Part shown: in pieces, positions 24,719-32,871 of the stretch
How the letters are laid out: each line of letters opens with the position of its first letter
Numbering within the stretch: the stretch's first letter is position 1
Origin: an uncultured Eubacteriales bacterium
GTDB taxonomy: Bacteria; Bacillota; Clostridia; UBA1381; UMGS1253
Direction: 5' to 3'
NCBI GenBank assembly: GCA_902492065.1
Contig: CABUKE010000010.1
Coordinates: 1-64,000 of the forward strand
DNA length: 64,000 bases
The notes under the pieces: model-generated
The model's input: only the letters and a program-made list of their open reading frames with translations
The model's database searches: none
What the model was told of the DNA's origin: nothing
Made by a program: the position numbers and the translations under genes

Positions 24719-26105
24719 ATTTTAACACCGCAACCGACTCTCCCACCAGCCCGGTTACTGTTCCGCCGGAACGTAGCGTAGCGCGCAGGTATGCGGTCGC
24801 CTCGTCCGTTATGCGCGCACCCGGGATAAGGCACGGCACGCCGGGCGGGTACGCGCTTACCGTGGCGGCGCAGACACGGCCCACGCTTTTGTCGAGCGGA
24901 ACATACTCTTCCGGAGAACAAAATGCGTCCGCTGGCGTCTGGGATAGGCGCATGGGAGGCAAAAGCGGCGGTACTGTGCCGGACACAGCCGGCCCTGCGG
25001 ATTCTGCAATAGCGCAGAGCGCAGAGGTCAGCGCTTTGGCTTCTTTTTCGGTGGTAAGCGGGCCGAAAATGCAGACAATATTGTGCGGGTCGGCCATTTC
25101 CACATCAATAGCATACGAATCCGAAAGCTGCTGTGCTACGTCATAACCGTTCAGCGCATAGGCCGACACATTGACAACAAGGCGCGTTGCGTCGCCGTTT
25201 GGCAGACAGCGCAGAAGTGTGCCCTGCTCGAGTTGCTCCCGGACATCCTGCACCAGTTTTGCCGCGTGCATAAACAATGTCTCGCCCTCATGTGCCATTT
25301 TTGCGCACACAAGGTCGGCGGCGCACATCAGCAGATAGGAAGGGCTGGTCGTATGCACCATGTTGACGCACGCTTTGACGCGCGCATAGTAGACAAGCTT
25401 GGAGCGGTGCAGGAGCAGCGCCGTCTGCGTTGGTGCGCCGAGCGTCTTGTGGAGCGACAGGGCGCAGAGGTCGGCCCCGTCGGCTGTTGCGACGTTGGGG
25501 AGCTGTGAGCAAAACGCAAAATGCGGCCCGTGCGCACAGTCGGCGAGCAACGGTATGTGCTGTTTGTGCGCCAGCTCTGCCAGCGCGCGCACATCCTCGC
25601 AAATGCCGTAGTAGGTCGGCGTTGTGATTAAAATGGCTTTTGCGTGCGGCGTATCCTGCATGGCACGACGCAGGCTGACTGGGTTGATATGCCCGGGAAT
25701 GGAATAGCCGGGCAGGATGTCCCGCTCGAAAAACACGGGCATAAACCCGTACAGCGCGCAGGCGTTGAGTACGCTCTGGTGGATGCAACGGTCGACAAGC
25801 AGCGTGTCGCCGCGCCGCAGACAGGCAAGCAGCATGGCGTGCAGGCCCGCGCTGCTGCCGCCGACCAGTACATGGGCGTGGTCGGCGCCAAACAGGCGTG
25901 CCATATTTTCATGCATTTGTGCAATGGGGCCGCTGGGGCAGGCAAGGTTGTCCGTTGCGGGAAGCTCCGTCACGTCGAGTGAAAGGAAGTCCTGCGCAGG
26001 ATTGCCGTAGAGCGCACCGCCACCGTGGACAGGCATATGAAAAGAAATCCGATCCTGGCGTGTGAAGTCAGCAATTGTGTTATACAAAACAGGTTCGTAG
26101 TTCAA
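24717..26105 (-). CDS. PLP-dependent Orn/Lys/Arg decarboxylase family protein
   Basis: A fold-type I PLP enzyme of about 462 residues, probably a basic amino-acid decarboxylase in polyamine synthesis (YaaO/SpeA type). A TTG start at 26105 is favoured: GAGGTG lies six bases before it and overlaps an alternative GTG at 26114. Landmarks: FHMPVHGGG near residue 23; VGGSSAGLHA at 81-90; LLADCAHGPH at 187-196 with Asp189; PLP lysine Lys220 in SLHKTLGAPTQTA. A short C-terminal domain follows. The substrate is not determined. It ends in a shared terminator and is divergent from the oxidoreductase. Confidence 0.85.
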   Translation of the reverse strand: MNYEPVLYNTIADFTRQDRISFHMPVHGGGALYGNPAQDFLSLDVTELPATDNLACPSGPIAQMHENMARLFGADHAHVLVGGSSAGLHAMLLACLRRGDTLLVDRCIHQSVLNACALYGFMPVFFERDILPGYSIPGHINPVSLRRAMQDTPHAKAILITTPTYYGICEDVRALAELAHKQHIPLLADCAHGPHFAFCSQLPNVATADGADLCALSLHKTLGAPTQTALLLHRSKLVYYARVKACVNMVHTTSPSYLLMCAADLVCAKMAHEGETLFMHAAKLVQDVREQLEQGTLLRCLPNGDATRLVVNVSAYALNGYDVAQQLSDSYAIDVEMADPHNIVCIFGPLTTEKEAKALTSALCAIAESAGPAVSGTVPPLLPPMRLSQTPADAFCSPEEYVPLDKSVGRVCAATVSAYPPGVPCLIPGARITDEATAYLRATLRSGGTVTGLVGESVAVLK

Positions 26106-26235
26106 ACCAATCACCTCAAAATATTATAAAAAAATATAAAAAAAGTGTAAATACAAATGGCCAAAATTGATGTATCCTAATCATATCACAATGGCGTTGG
26201 AATGTAAACAGCACTACAGAGGGGAGAGCGGAAAG

Positions 26236-27489
26236 ATGGAGAAAATAAAAGCAATTGTAATCGGTGCGGGGGGCCGTGGGATGAACGCATACCCGCCGTA
26301 TGCACTGCGCCACCCGGACGAGCTTGAGATCGTGGGTGTTGCAGAGCCGGACGCGGCCCGGCGGGAACAGTTTGCACGCATGTTTTCGCTTGCGCCGGAG
26401 GCTTGCTATACAAGCTATGAACAGATATTAGACGGAGAAAAGAAAGCAGACCTTGCCATGATCTGCACGGGCGACGACCTGCATATCCAGCCGCTTACAC
26501 TTGCGGTGGAGAAGGGGTATCATATCCTGCTGGAAAAGCCAATGGCCCCGAACCTTGCAGACAGCGTGAAAATCTACAACATTGCCAAACAGTATGACAA
26601 GATTATCAGCGTGGGGCATGTCCTGCGCTATACGCCGTTTTTCAAAAAGCTCAAGGAGCTGCTCGACGCGGGTACGATAGGCCGCATCATGAGCATCCAG
26701 CACAATGAGAACGTCGGTTTCTGGCACCAGGCGCACAGCTTTGTGCGCGGCACCTTCCGCCAAACACCGGAAAGTGCGCCCATGATTCTGGCAAAGTGCT
26801 GTCACGACATGGATATTTTGCTCTACCTGACGGGAAAGAACTGTAAGAAGGTGGCCTCCTTTGGCGCGCTGTCGCACTTCACGCGTGAGAACCAGCCCGC
26901 CGGCGCGGCAGAGCGCTGCATTTCCTGCAAGGTAGCGGACGCATGTCCCTATGATGCGGTGCGGTTTTATACCAATGCAAAGGACTGGACACTCTTTGCG
27001 CTGGGCTGCAGCGAGGAATCCAGCGAGGCGGAGATTCTAGAGAAGCTCAAGACGCACCGTCTCGGACGCTGTGTCTATGCGTGTGACAACAATGTTGTAG
27101 ACCATCAGGTGATGGGGATGGAGTTTGAGGATGATATCACGGTGGCCTTCACCATGAGTGGCTTTACAGAAGAAAATACGCGCACCATCAAGATTATGGG
27201 CGCCCGCGGTGAAATCGGAGGTAACATGGAGGAAAACAGCATCCAAATCAAGGACTTTACGACCGGCAATGTGACGCAGATTCACCTAAGCCCGGCCGCA
27301 TCCGGCCACGGCGGCGGTGACGACGGTCTGATGAAGAACCTGATGCGCGCTGTTCGTGGAGAGGAGCCGTGTCTGACAGCGGCGACCATATCGCTCCAGT
27401 CACACATGATGGCATTTGCCGCAGAGGAATCGCGAAAGAAGGGAACGGTCGTCGATTTGGAGGCGTTTACAAAACAGCATGGAGCATAA
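26236..27489 (+). CDS. Gfo/Idh/MocA-family oxidoreductase with a cysteine cluster
   Basis: An NAD(P)-dependent sugar or inositol-type dehydrogenase of 417 residues. The start at 26236 follows GGGGAG; an upstream extension lacks similarity to the family. The Rossmann motif GAGGRG is at 10-15, the EKP motif at 100-102, and a likely catalytic His190-Asp191 in CCHDMD. Residues 228-237 form CISCKVADAC, a C-x2-C-x5-C cluster that could bind a metal; such an insertion occurs in some family members. It faces the decarboxylase and stands alone. The ThuA-like gene about 1.3 kb away is often linked to such enzymes, but here an AT-rich insert lies between. Confidence 0.85.
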   Translation: MEKIKAIVIGAGGRGMNAYPPYALRHPDELEIVGVAEPDAARREQFARMFSLAPEACYTSYEQILDGEKKADLAMICTGDDLHIQPLTLAVEKGYHILLEKPMAPNLADSVKIYNIAKQYDKIISVGHVLRYTPFFKKLKELLDAGTIGRIMSIQHNENVGFWHQAHSFVRGTFRQTPESAPMILAKCCHDMDILLYLTGKNCKKVASFGALSHFTRENQPAGAAERCISCKVADACPYDAVRFYTNAKDWTLFALGCSEESSEAEILEKLKTHRLGRCVYACDNNVVDHQVMGMEFEDDITVAFTMSGFTEENTRTIKIMGARGEIGGNMEENSIQIKDFTTGNVTQIHLSPAASGHGGGDDGLMKNLMRAVRGEEPCLTAATISLQSHMMAFAAEESRKKGTVVDLEAFTKQHGA

Positions 27490-27513
27490 TCTCTCCCATG
27501 CAAATAAGGACAG

Positions 27514-27552
27514 AAGCCCGGTTGGTTTTGACGCGAAACCAACCGGGCTTTA
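27514..27552. terminator. bidirectional terminator
   Basis: AAGCCCGGTTGGTTT (27514-27528) pairs perfectly with AAACCAACCGGGCTT (27536-27550). It ends the oxidoreductase gene and the convergent XRE regulator. Confidence 0.85.
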
Positions 27553-27900
27553 ATTATTGTTTTTATAAGCAATAATATCCTGCAAGATACCGAGCAGCAG
27601 CTGCTGTCCTTTGATGTCCTGTGCCGCAATGATGTCGTATGCTGTAAGCGGGTAGTTATCACCTGAGGGTTTGTCCAAATCAAATTTTTCAAATATTTTC
27701 GAAATAGGTACGTGCAAGGCAGAAGCTATCTTTACCAGACTCTCCACTGTAATGTTTTTTTCGCCGCGCTCAATCTGCCCGATATAAGTGGGGTGAACGC
27801 CGGCCAGTTCAGAGAGCTTTTCCTGGCTTAAATGTTGCTGCACTCGAAAGTTGCGAATGCGCTGGCCCAACAAAATGGAAATTCTGCTGATTGAAATCAC
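27550..27900 (-). CDS. XRE-family transcriptional regulator
   Basis: About 110-116 residues. The HTH is at roughly 12-65 (GQRIRNFRVQQHLSQEKLSE, then LAGVHPTYIGQIERGEKNIT), followed by a short acidic helical tail without a known domain. The N-terminus is uncertain: the only early GTG (27900) sits one base after AAAGGA, too close for a normal site, so an ATT or a later TTG may be used. It diverges from the truncated radical-SAM gene, and the shared interval carries four equally spaced boxes that are probably its operator. The pair is AT-rich relative to flanking genes, suggesting acquisition by transfer. Confidence 0.85.
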   Translation of the reverse strand: MISISRISILLGQRIRNFRVQQHLSQEKLSELAGVHPTYIGQIERGEKNITVESLVKIASALHVPISKIFEKFDLDKPSGDNYPLTAYDIIAAQDIKGQQLLLGILQDIIAYKNNN

Positions 27901-27916
27901 ATCCTTTCAAAATATA

Positions 27917-28019
27917 GTCTATAAATATGCATCAGAAAAATACATAGACTATTGATATTTATTTATAAATAATATATACTATAAATATAAAAAACCTAAA
28001 GCAACAGACTATAAATATG
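27917..28019. promoter_or_regulatory. four 13-bp boxes at exact 30-bp spacing (putative XRE operator)
   Basis: GTCTATAAATATG (27917), GACTATTGATATT (27947), TACTATAAATATA (27977) and GACTATAAATATG (28007) share the consensus GACTATAAATATG and begin exactly 30 bases apart. The intervening sequences are unrelated, so this is not a tandem duplication. Thirty bases is about three helical turns, placing all boxes on one face of the DNA. The last box ends 13 bases before the radical-SAM-like start codon. Confidence 0.75.
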
Positions 28020-28032
28020 AAGGGGGGATATC

Positions 28033-28764
28033 ATGAAAAGGGAAGCGGCGGTTAAACCGCTGGGTACATATTACAAAAATAGCAGGAAGGGAACTGGTTT
28101 AAAGGGGATACCGTTCACGATTTGGCTGTATCCGAATATGGTTGATGTGGAAACGCTGCGTAAGCTGGCAGAAGACGGCTTGGCAGAAGTAACGCTTAGA
28201 ATCCAATCTGGTTCAGAGCATATTCGACGGGAGATATTTTGCCGTGGTGAAACGCAGCGGGATATTCTTGCCGCGGTGAGCGCGGTTCGTAAGGCTGGGG
28301 TGGCTTGGGTTACCTGCGACTTTACATTGCAACATCCCTTTGAAACGACGCAGGATTTACAGGAAACCTATTGGCTTGTAAAGCAGCTTTGTCCACCCTT
28401 TACCCTAAGCCTGCATCGGCTCTCACTTCGCCCGGGGACTAATATTGCAAAATTGGCAATCAAACAGGGCTACTATACGGAGAAGGAACTTGCGGCTATG
28501 CTGGATGCGCCTGCGGAAGAACGGCTCCTATCCTACTGGAAACGGGACGGCGGTATAAAGAATCAGCTGTGGTACCAGCTTATCTTTTGTTTGCAATTTT
28601 GCATACTGCGGAGAATTGTCAGTAGGTATGAAAGTGAACCAGTAAAATACCGGCGGAGGATACGGATCTGCTATTGGCTTGCTACGCTGGCGTTTCATAT
28701 AAGAAGACTCCGCAAAAGGGTATGGTTTGTCTGGCGGAGAATTCGAATGGGCGCAGGGGCGTAA
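28033..28764 (+). CDS. C-terminal half of a B12-binding-type radical SAM protein, lacking the cluster motif
   Basis: A 243-residue protein with its own ATG preceded by AAGGGGGG. It matches the second half of a radical SAM barrel of the BchE/cobalamin-binding type: TLRIQSGSEHIRREIFCRGE (54-73), a CDFTLQHPFETTQDLQETYW stretch (95-114) and LSLHRLSLRPGT (125-136). The N-terminal cobalamin domain and the CxxxCxxC iron-sulphur motif are absent. The C-terminal 60 residues are very basic and aromatic. It is either a 5'-truncated remnant that gained a start, or a repurposed barrel half. The well-formed ribosome site and dedicated divergent regulator argue that it is expressed. Confidence 0.7.
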   Translation: MKREAAVKPLGTYYKNSRKGTGLKGIPFTIWLYPNMVDVETLRKLAEDGLAEVTLRIQSGSEHIRREIFCRGETQRDILAAVSAVRKAGVAWVTCDFTLQHPFETTQDLQETYWLVKQLCPPFTLSLHRLSLRPGTNIAKLAIKQGYYTEKELAAMLDAPAEERLLSYWKRDGGIKNQLWYQLIFCLQFCILRRIVSRYESEPVKYRRRIRICYWLATLAFHIRRLRKRVWFVWRRIRMGAGA

Positions 28765-28773
28765 AACCAGAAT

Positions 28774-28810
28774 AAAAAAGCGTGCAGAAATCTGTTCTGC
28801 ACGCTTTTTT
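28774..28810. terminator. bidirectional terminator
   Basis: GCGTGCAGAA (28780-28789) pairs with TTCTGCACGC (28795-28804), flanked by A and T runs; shared by the convergent genes. Confidence 0.85.
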
Positions 28811-28822
28811 ATACGGCTTGGT

Positions 28823-29533
28823 TTATACAACTGGCTTTACCTGCGGGCCTGGGATTCCCTCCCGGCCGGCAACCGGCGTTGTCCATGCAATAGCATTTAA
28901 GATAACCTTTTGAACGGTTTCGTTTTTGTACGTCGGGTACGTTTCATGTCCCGGCTGGAAGTAGAAAATACGCCCCAGCCCGCGCTTATATGCGCAGCCG
29001 CTGCGGAATACGTGCCCGCTTGCAAACCAGCTCGTAAACACCAGAGAGTCCGGCGCCGGAATGTCAAACTGCTCGCCGTAGAGCTCCTCCTCCTCTAAGA
29101 TAAAGTGCTTCGGGATGCCATGTGCGACCGGATGGGTCGGATCTGTCACCCAGACAACCTCCTTGCAGCCGTCGCCCCAGTTGAGGTTACAACTTGTGCC
29201 CATCAGCTTCTTAAACGGCTTGGAATGGTGGCCAGAATGGAGAAATACTGCACCCATGCCGTTTACAACATGCGCGCGCACACGCTCCGCCGTTTCGTCC
29301 GCCACCGCATCGTGCGCCATATGCCCCCACCAGAGGATGACGTCCGTATCGTCGAGCACCTCGTCGGTCAGCTTTTCGTTCACATCGTCCACCGTGAAGG
29401 TGCGGATGTTACATTCGATCCCCTTCTGGATAAAGTCCGCCAGCACGGCATGAATCCCGTCCGGGTAGACCTTCGCACAGGCATCGTCCTCCCGCTCGTG
29501 CTTATACTCGTTGTAAATGGTTACATTCAGCAT
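28823..29533 (-). CDS. ThuA-like (trehalose utilisation) domain protein
   Basis: A 236-residue cytosolic protein with a class I glutamine-amidotransferase-like fold (PF06283). Landmarks are VILWWGHMAHDAV (near 65-77), GAVFLHSGHHSKPFKKLMG (93-111), WVTDPTHPVAHGIP (127-140) and FYFQPGHETYPTY near the end. AAAGGAG precedes the ATG. Members are thought to act on oxidised disaccharides such as keto-trehalose together with Gfo/Idh enzymes, but biochemical evidence is limited. Monocistronic, between an AT-rich insert and sipL. Confidence 0.85.
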   Translation of the reverse strand: MLNVTIYNEYKHEREDDACAKVYPDGIHAVLADFIQKGIECNIRTFTVDDVNEKLTDEVLDDTDVILWWGHMAHDAVADETAERVRAHVVNGMGAVFLHSGHHSKPFKKLMGTSCNLNWGDGCKEVVWVTDPTHPVAHGIPKHFILEEEELYGEQFDIPAPDSLVFTSWFASGHVFRSGCAYKRGLGRIFYFQPGHETYPTYKNETVQKVILNAIAWTTPVAGREGIPGPQVKPVV

Positions 29534-29733
29534 ACGCTACACTCCTTTGTGAGTAGGTTAAATAATAAATAACATAAATGCAGAACGATTACACCGCATA
29601 CGCAAGGCGCAGAATGTGCCGCCGCGGTGCGGTTCAATGTTCTCCAAGACGGTCGAAATCTTTGATTTCATTTCGGCTTGTGAGGTTATTATATCACAAC
29701 GCGTAAAATTTACAATCCTGATTTCGAAAAAAA

Positions 29734-29762
29734 GCATATTTTTTCCATGGGCAGCATAACCA
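29734..29762 (+). promoter_or_regulatory. possible sigma-E-type promoter upstream of sipL
   Basis: GCATATT (29734-29740) is a perfect sigma-E -35 match, followed after 14 bases by CATAACCA (29755-29762), which keeps the CATA half of the -10 consensus. sipL is known to be a mother-cell gene in Clostridioides difficile, which fits. The remainder of 29534-29733 shows no gene. Confidence 0.45.
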
Positions 29763-29820
29763 TTTACAAAGACAAGTTTGGGCGAGGCTGGCAGAAATCA
29801 CAAAAATGGGAGGAATTAAA

Positions 29821-31386
29821 TTGGACATTGAACTGAGAAAAGAAACGGTTGCCATAAACGAAACGGTCATGCGCGACAACACGCAGCTTCTGGTACAAAA
29901 CGATATCATTGTGCCGGACGTGAAAAGCGACATGGCAAAAATATTGCAGATTGACGCGGAGGCTATGGTGGACGAGGTGGTTGTCAGCGATAAGCGCGCC
30001 GACATTGCAGGGAAGCTGAACCTGAATATCCTGTACGTACCGGAGGGCGACACCAAACCGGTATGCTCAATCAACTCGTCGATCCCGTTTTCGACCCAGA
30101 TTGAAAACAGCCGGATATCGGTGGGGGCAAAGTGCATCGTACAGGCCGACGCCTGCCACGTCGAGTTTTCCATGCTCAACTCGCGCAAGCTGTCGGTCAA
30201 GGTCGTTGTCGAGCTCAATACCCGCTGTGTACGTGAAAACAGCGTAGAGCTCGTATGCGGAATCGGAAATGAAAATGAGGTCGAGGTCGACCGCAAGGAG
30301 TTTGAGATATACAGTCTTGTCTGCGCAGAAAACAGCAAGTTCAGTGTAAAGGAAACGCTCGACTTCCCGGCAGGGAAGCCAAGCGCTGTCAGCGTGCTCA
30401 AAGCAGACGCAAAAATCGCCCAGAAGGAAGTGCGCGTCGTAACGGGCAAGGTCGTAGTCAAGGGGACGCTGGACTTATGTACGCTGTACGTTTCCACGGA
30501 AAACCAGCTCGAGTTTATGGAGCATGAGATACCATTTACCGAGGTGATCGACGCGGAGGGCGCAAACGAAAACTGCATCTGCGATGCGGACTTGTTCCTG
30601 TGCCAGACGGACTTTGCCCTGCGCAGCGACACGGACGGCGACATGCGCCTGCTAGACGTGGATTTGATTATCGGCGTGGACCTAAATTTGTCGCAGAACA
30701 CCAACATGAGCGCGATTTGCGACTGCTTCTGCCCGGACAAGAAACTCCTGTGCGAGAGCCGCCCCTTTGCCATTGACATTCTTGCCGGCCAGGGACGGGC
30801 GCAGGAGGCCCTGCGCGGCGCAATGAGCCTTTCGCCGGATGCGCCGGAACTGCTCAGCGTGTATAACCTGATCGCCAAGCCCTATATCTCCGAGGTTGCC
30901 ATGCAGGAGGGCCGCGCCAACGTGCGCGGGATTGTGGACTGCTATATCCTGTATTTGGCCGCGTCGCCGGTGATGCCGATTCATACGGGAAAGATTCAAA
31001 TCGAGTTTGACATTCCAATCGACATCCCCCAGCTTAGCGACAATATGGACTGCGACGTAAACATCGACATTGCCAATATGAGCTATAACATCACCATGAC
31101 AGGCGAGATTGAGGTGCGCGTTACGGTCAGTCTGGAGGCAAAAGCAATCAAAAAAGAAGAAGTACAGCTTATTACAAACGTCTTTATCGACGAGGACGCA
31201 CCGCTCGACCTGCGCCACGGCGTTGTCATCTATTTCGTACAGCCGGGCGACACGCTGTGGAAAATTGCGAAAAAGTATCAGGTACCGATGGCGCAGATTC
31301 AGGAGGTCAACCATCTCGAGGATCCGAACCGCCTCATGGTTGGGCAGCGGTTGCTGATTCCGAGTGTGAAGCGTCAGACCGCGTAA
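29821..31386 (+). CDS. sipL: SipL-like spore protein: SPOCS (DUF3794) domains and LysM
   Basis: A 521-residue spore morphogenetic protein. TTG at 29821 is chosen as start: GGAGG lies eight bases before it and the protein then begins DIELRKETVAINE, as in the family; the ATG at 29806 is placed before the ribosome site. Three SPOCS-type repeats (about 1-130, 150-270, 310-440) are followed by a C-terminal LysM (YFVQPGDTLWKIAKKYQVPM). In C. difficile SipL binds SpoIVA through LysM and tethers the coat; the same role is inferred. Single gene with its own terminator. Confidence 0.9.
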   Translation: MDIELRKETVAINETVMRDNTQLLVQNDIIVPDVKSDMAKILQIDAEAMVDEVVVSDKRADIAGKLNLNILYVPEGDTKPVCSINSSIPFSTQIENSRISVGAKCIVQADACHVEFSMLNSRKLSVKVVVELNTRCVRENSVELVCGIGNENEVEVDRKEFEIYSLVCAENSKFSVKETLDFPAGKPSAVSVLKADAKIAQKEVRVVTGKVVVKGTLDLCTLYVSTENQLEFMEHEIPFTEVIDAEGANENCICDADLFLCQTDFALRSDTDGDMRLLDVDLIIGVDLNLSQNTNMSAICDCFCPDKKLLCESRPFAIDILAGQGRAQEALRGAMSLSPDAPELLSVYNLIAKPYISEVAMQEGRANVRGIVDCYILYLAASPVMPIHTGKIQIEFDIPIDIPQLSDNMDCDVNIDIANMSYNITMTGEIEVRVTVSLEAKAIKKEEVQLITNVFIDEDAPLDLRHGVVIYFVQPGDTLWKIAKKYQVPMAQIQEVNHLEDPNRLMVGQRLLIPSVKRQTA

Positions 31387-31400
31387 GTAAAAGAAATATA

Positions 31401-31430
31401 AAAAAGCAGGCCGCATCGCGGTCTGCTTTT
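31401..31430. terminator. shared terminator of sipL and the CPBP protease gene
   Basis: GCAGGCCGC (31406-31414) pairs with GCGGTCTGC (31418-31426) around ATC, with A and T runs on both sides. Confidence 0.8.
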
Positions 31431-31435
31431 GTCCT

Positions 31436-32314
31436 TTAAAAAAAGATTCGCAGTTGCATCGCAGTATACCATACTATTATGCCGAGCAGGGAAACGCTGA
31501 ACCCGAACCTGGTCCTTGTGGATGCGGCGCCGCGTGAACTTGCAGGCCCCGCACGCAGAAACCACAAAAAAGAAAACACAAACGTCAGGGCCAATACGGC
31601 ATAGAGCACATTCAGCCCCAATGAGAATGCGCTCTGCATATGCGGCGCAATCAATTCCTGCGTCACGTACCCCATAGTAAGGGAAAACGCGTTGACCGCA
31701 AAGTGGACAATCACCGCTGGATAGAGCGACCCGGTACGCACTGTAAGCAGTGCGAGCACCAGTCCAAGCAGGAGCGGGAACAAAAGGTTTGTGACTGCAC
31801 CGTGTAGCAGGGAAAATGCAATAGCGCTTGCCCATATGGCTGCGCGCGCGCCGTACGCTTCGTACTCACGCAGTACAATGCCGCGGCAGAGCGTTTCCTC
31901 GCATATGGCGGGGACTGCCGCCGTGCAGAGCAAGCCAAGCAAATACTCGCCAAAGTTTTGCGGTATGGGCTGTCCGGGGGGCAGCGCGGCAAACTGTGTC
32001 CAAAACAGGTTCAGCGGCACTGTCAGTACCGCACCAGCACAGCTTACGCAGATGCCAAACAGGAGCCACAACGCCGCCTCGCGCCCGCGAATGGATTGCA
32101 GGCGCAAAAAAGGCCGCGGCGCAGGCCGCCGCACAGCGAGGTAGAGCGCAGCGGCACTGCCCGCGGAAACAAGCGAGCGGAGCGCAGCATCCAAGTAGGG
32201 GACGGGCAATGGGAACCTCTGCAAAAGCACGCTTATCAATGTAAGCAGTAAAGCGGAGAAAAAAACCGTCAGGCAGGCGCGCCTGTGCGGCGACCAGTAC
32301 GCCTCACTTGACAC
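31436..32314 (-). CDS. CPBP-family intramembrane metalloprotease
   Basis: A polytopic membrane protein of 292 residues of the CAAX protease/bacteriocin-processing (ABI) family. Motif 1 is EETLCRG with Glu139-Glu140 and Arg144, motif 2 is FSLLHG with His171, and motif 3 is a histidine-containing VHFAVN segment near 204-209. GTG start at 32314 overlaps the stop of the upstream cyclo-ligase gene by 11 bases, with GGAGGG seven bases before. Family members process prenylated proteins or bacteriocin leaders; no substrate is suggested by the neighbours. Confidence 0.88.
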   Translation of the reverse strand: MSSEAYWSPHRRACLTVFFSALLLTLISVLLQRFPLPVPYLDAALRSLVSAGSAAALYLAVRRPAPRPFLRLQSIRGREAALWLLFGICVSCAGAVLTVPLNLFWTQFAALPPGQPIPQNFGEYLLGLLCTAAVPAICEETLCRGIVLREYEAYGARAAIWASAIAFSLLHGAVTNLLFPLLLGLVLALLTVRTGSLYPAVIVHFAVNAFSLTMGYVTQELIAPHMQSAFSLGLNVLYAVLALTFVFSFLWFLRAGPASSRGAASTRTRFGFSVSLLGIIVWYTAMQLRIFF

Positions 32315-32867
32315 AGGGCATCCCTCCCTGTTCGGTCACGATATAGTCCATCCGGACGTCATGCGTCTCGCCAAACGGCTCGTTGCAGAGCTGGCAGGCG
32401 TAGGCGAGCCCGACTTTTATGCTCCTGCCGCCCTTGCTGAAAAATTTGTCATAGTACCCCTTGCCGTACCCAATCCGGTATCCGCTCGGATGGAACACAA
32501 GCCCGGGTACAAGTACAAGGTCAATGTCCCCTTCGTAGGGCTGCGCGCGCTGTGGCTCTGGTATCCCGTACCCGCCCGGCGTAAGCGCGTCCGCCCGTGT
32601 CAGGCGCGCGGCAAACATGGTTTCCGTTCGCGGATCCGTAACGGGTAGGAGCACCGTTTTACTGCATTTAAGCGCATGTTCGATGATGGCGCGCGTGCCG
32701 GCCTCGGACCCGATTGCAGAATACGCCAGTACAACGGCGGCCTCCCGGTAGTCGGGAAGGGCGGTAACATGGGAAAGAATCGCCGCGTCCGCCTCTGCGC
32801 GTACTTGTGCGGGCAGCGCGTTGCGCCGCCGGCGGTATGCCGTGCGCAAAAGCTGTTTTTGCTCCAT
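32304..32867 (-). CDS. 5-formyltetrahydrofolate cyclo-ligase
   Basis: Converts 5-formyl-THF to 5,10-methenyl-THF using ATP (MTHFS, also called FAU1/YgfA). 187 residues from the ATG at 32867, which has GAGGA eight bases before; an earlier in-frame ATG lies inside the upstream gene. The N-terminal KQLLRTAYRRRRNAL and the C-terminal signature RIGYGKGYYDKFF are characteristic. It is the middle gene of a tightly packed trio: it starts five bases after the DJ-1 gene and overlaps the protease gene. Confidence 0.93.
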   Translation of the reverse strand: MEQKQLLRTAYRRRRNALPAQVRAEADAAILSHVTALPDYREAAVVLAYSAIGSEAGTRAIIEHALKCSKTVLLPVTDPRTETMFAARLTRADALTPGGYGIPEPQRAQPYEGDIDLVLVPGLVFHPSGYRIGYGKGYYDKFFSKGGRSIKVGLAYACQLCNEPFGETHDVRMDYIVTEQGGMPCVK

Positions 32868-32871
32868 ACAC

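Noticed and set aside
27917..28019. CRISPR array
   Set aside because: The repeat is only 13-16 bases, is AT-rich and imperfect, there are just four copies and no cas gene; an operator explains the 30-base period better.
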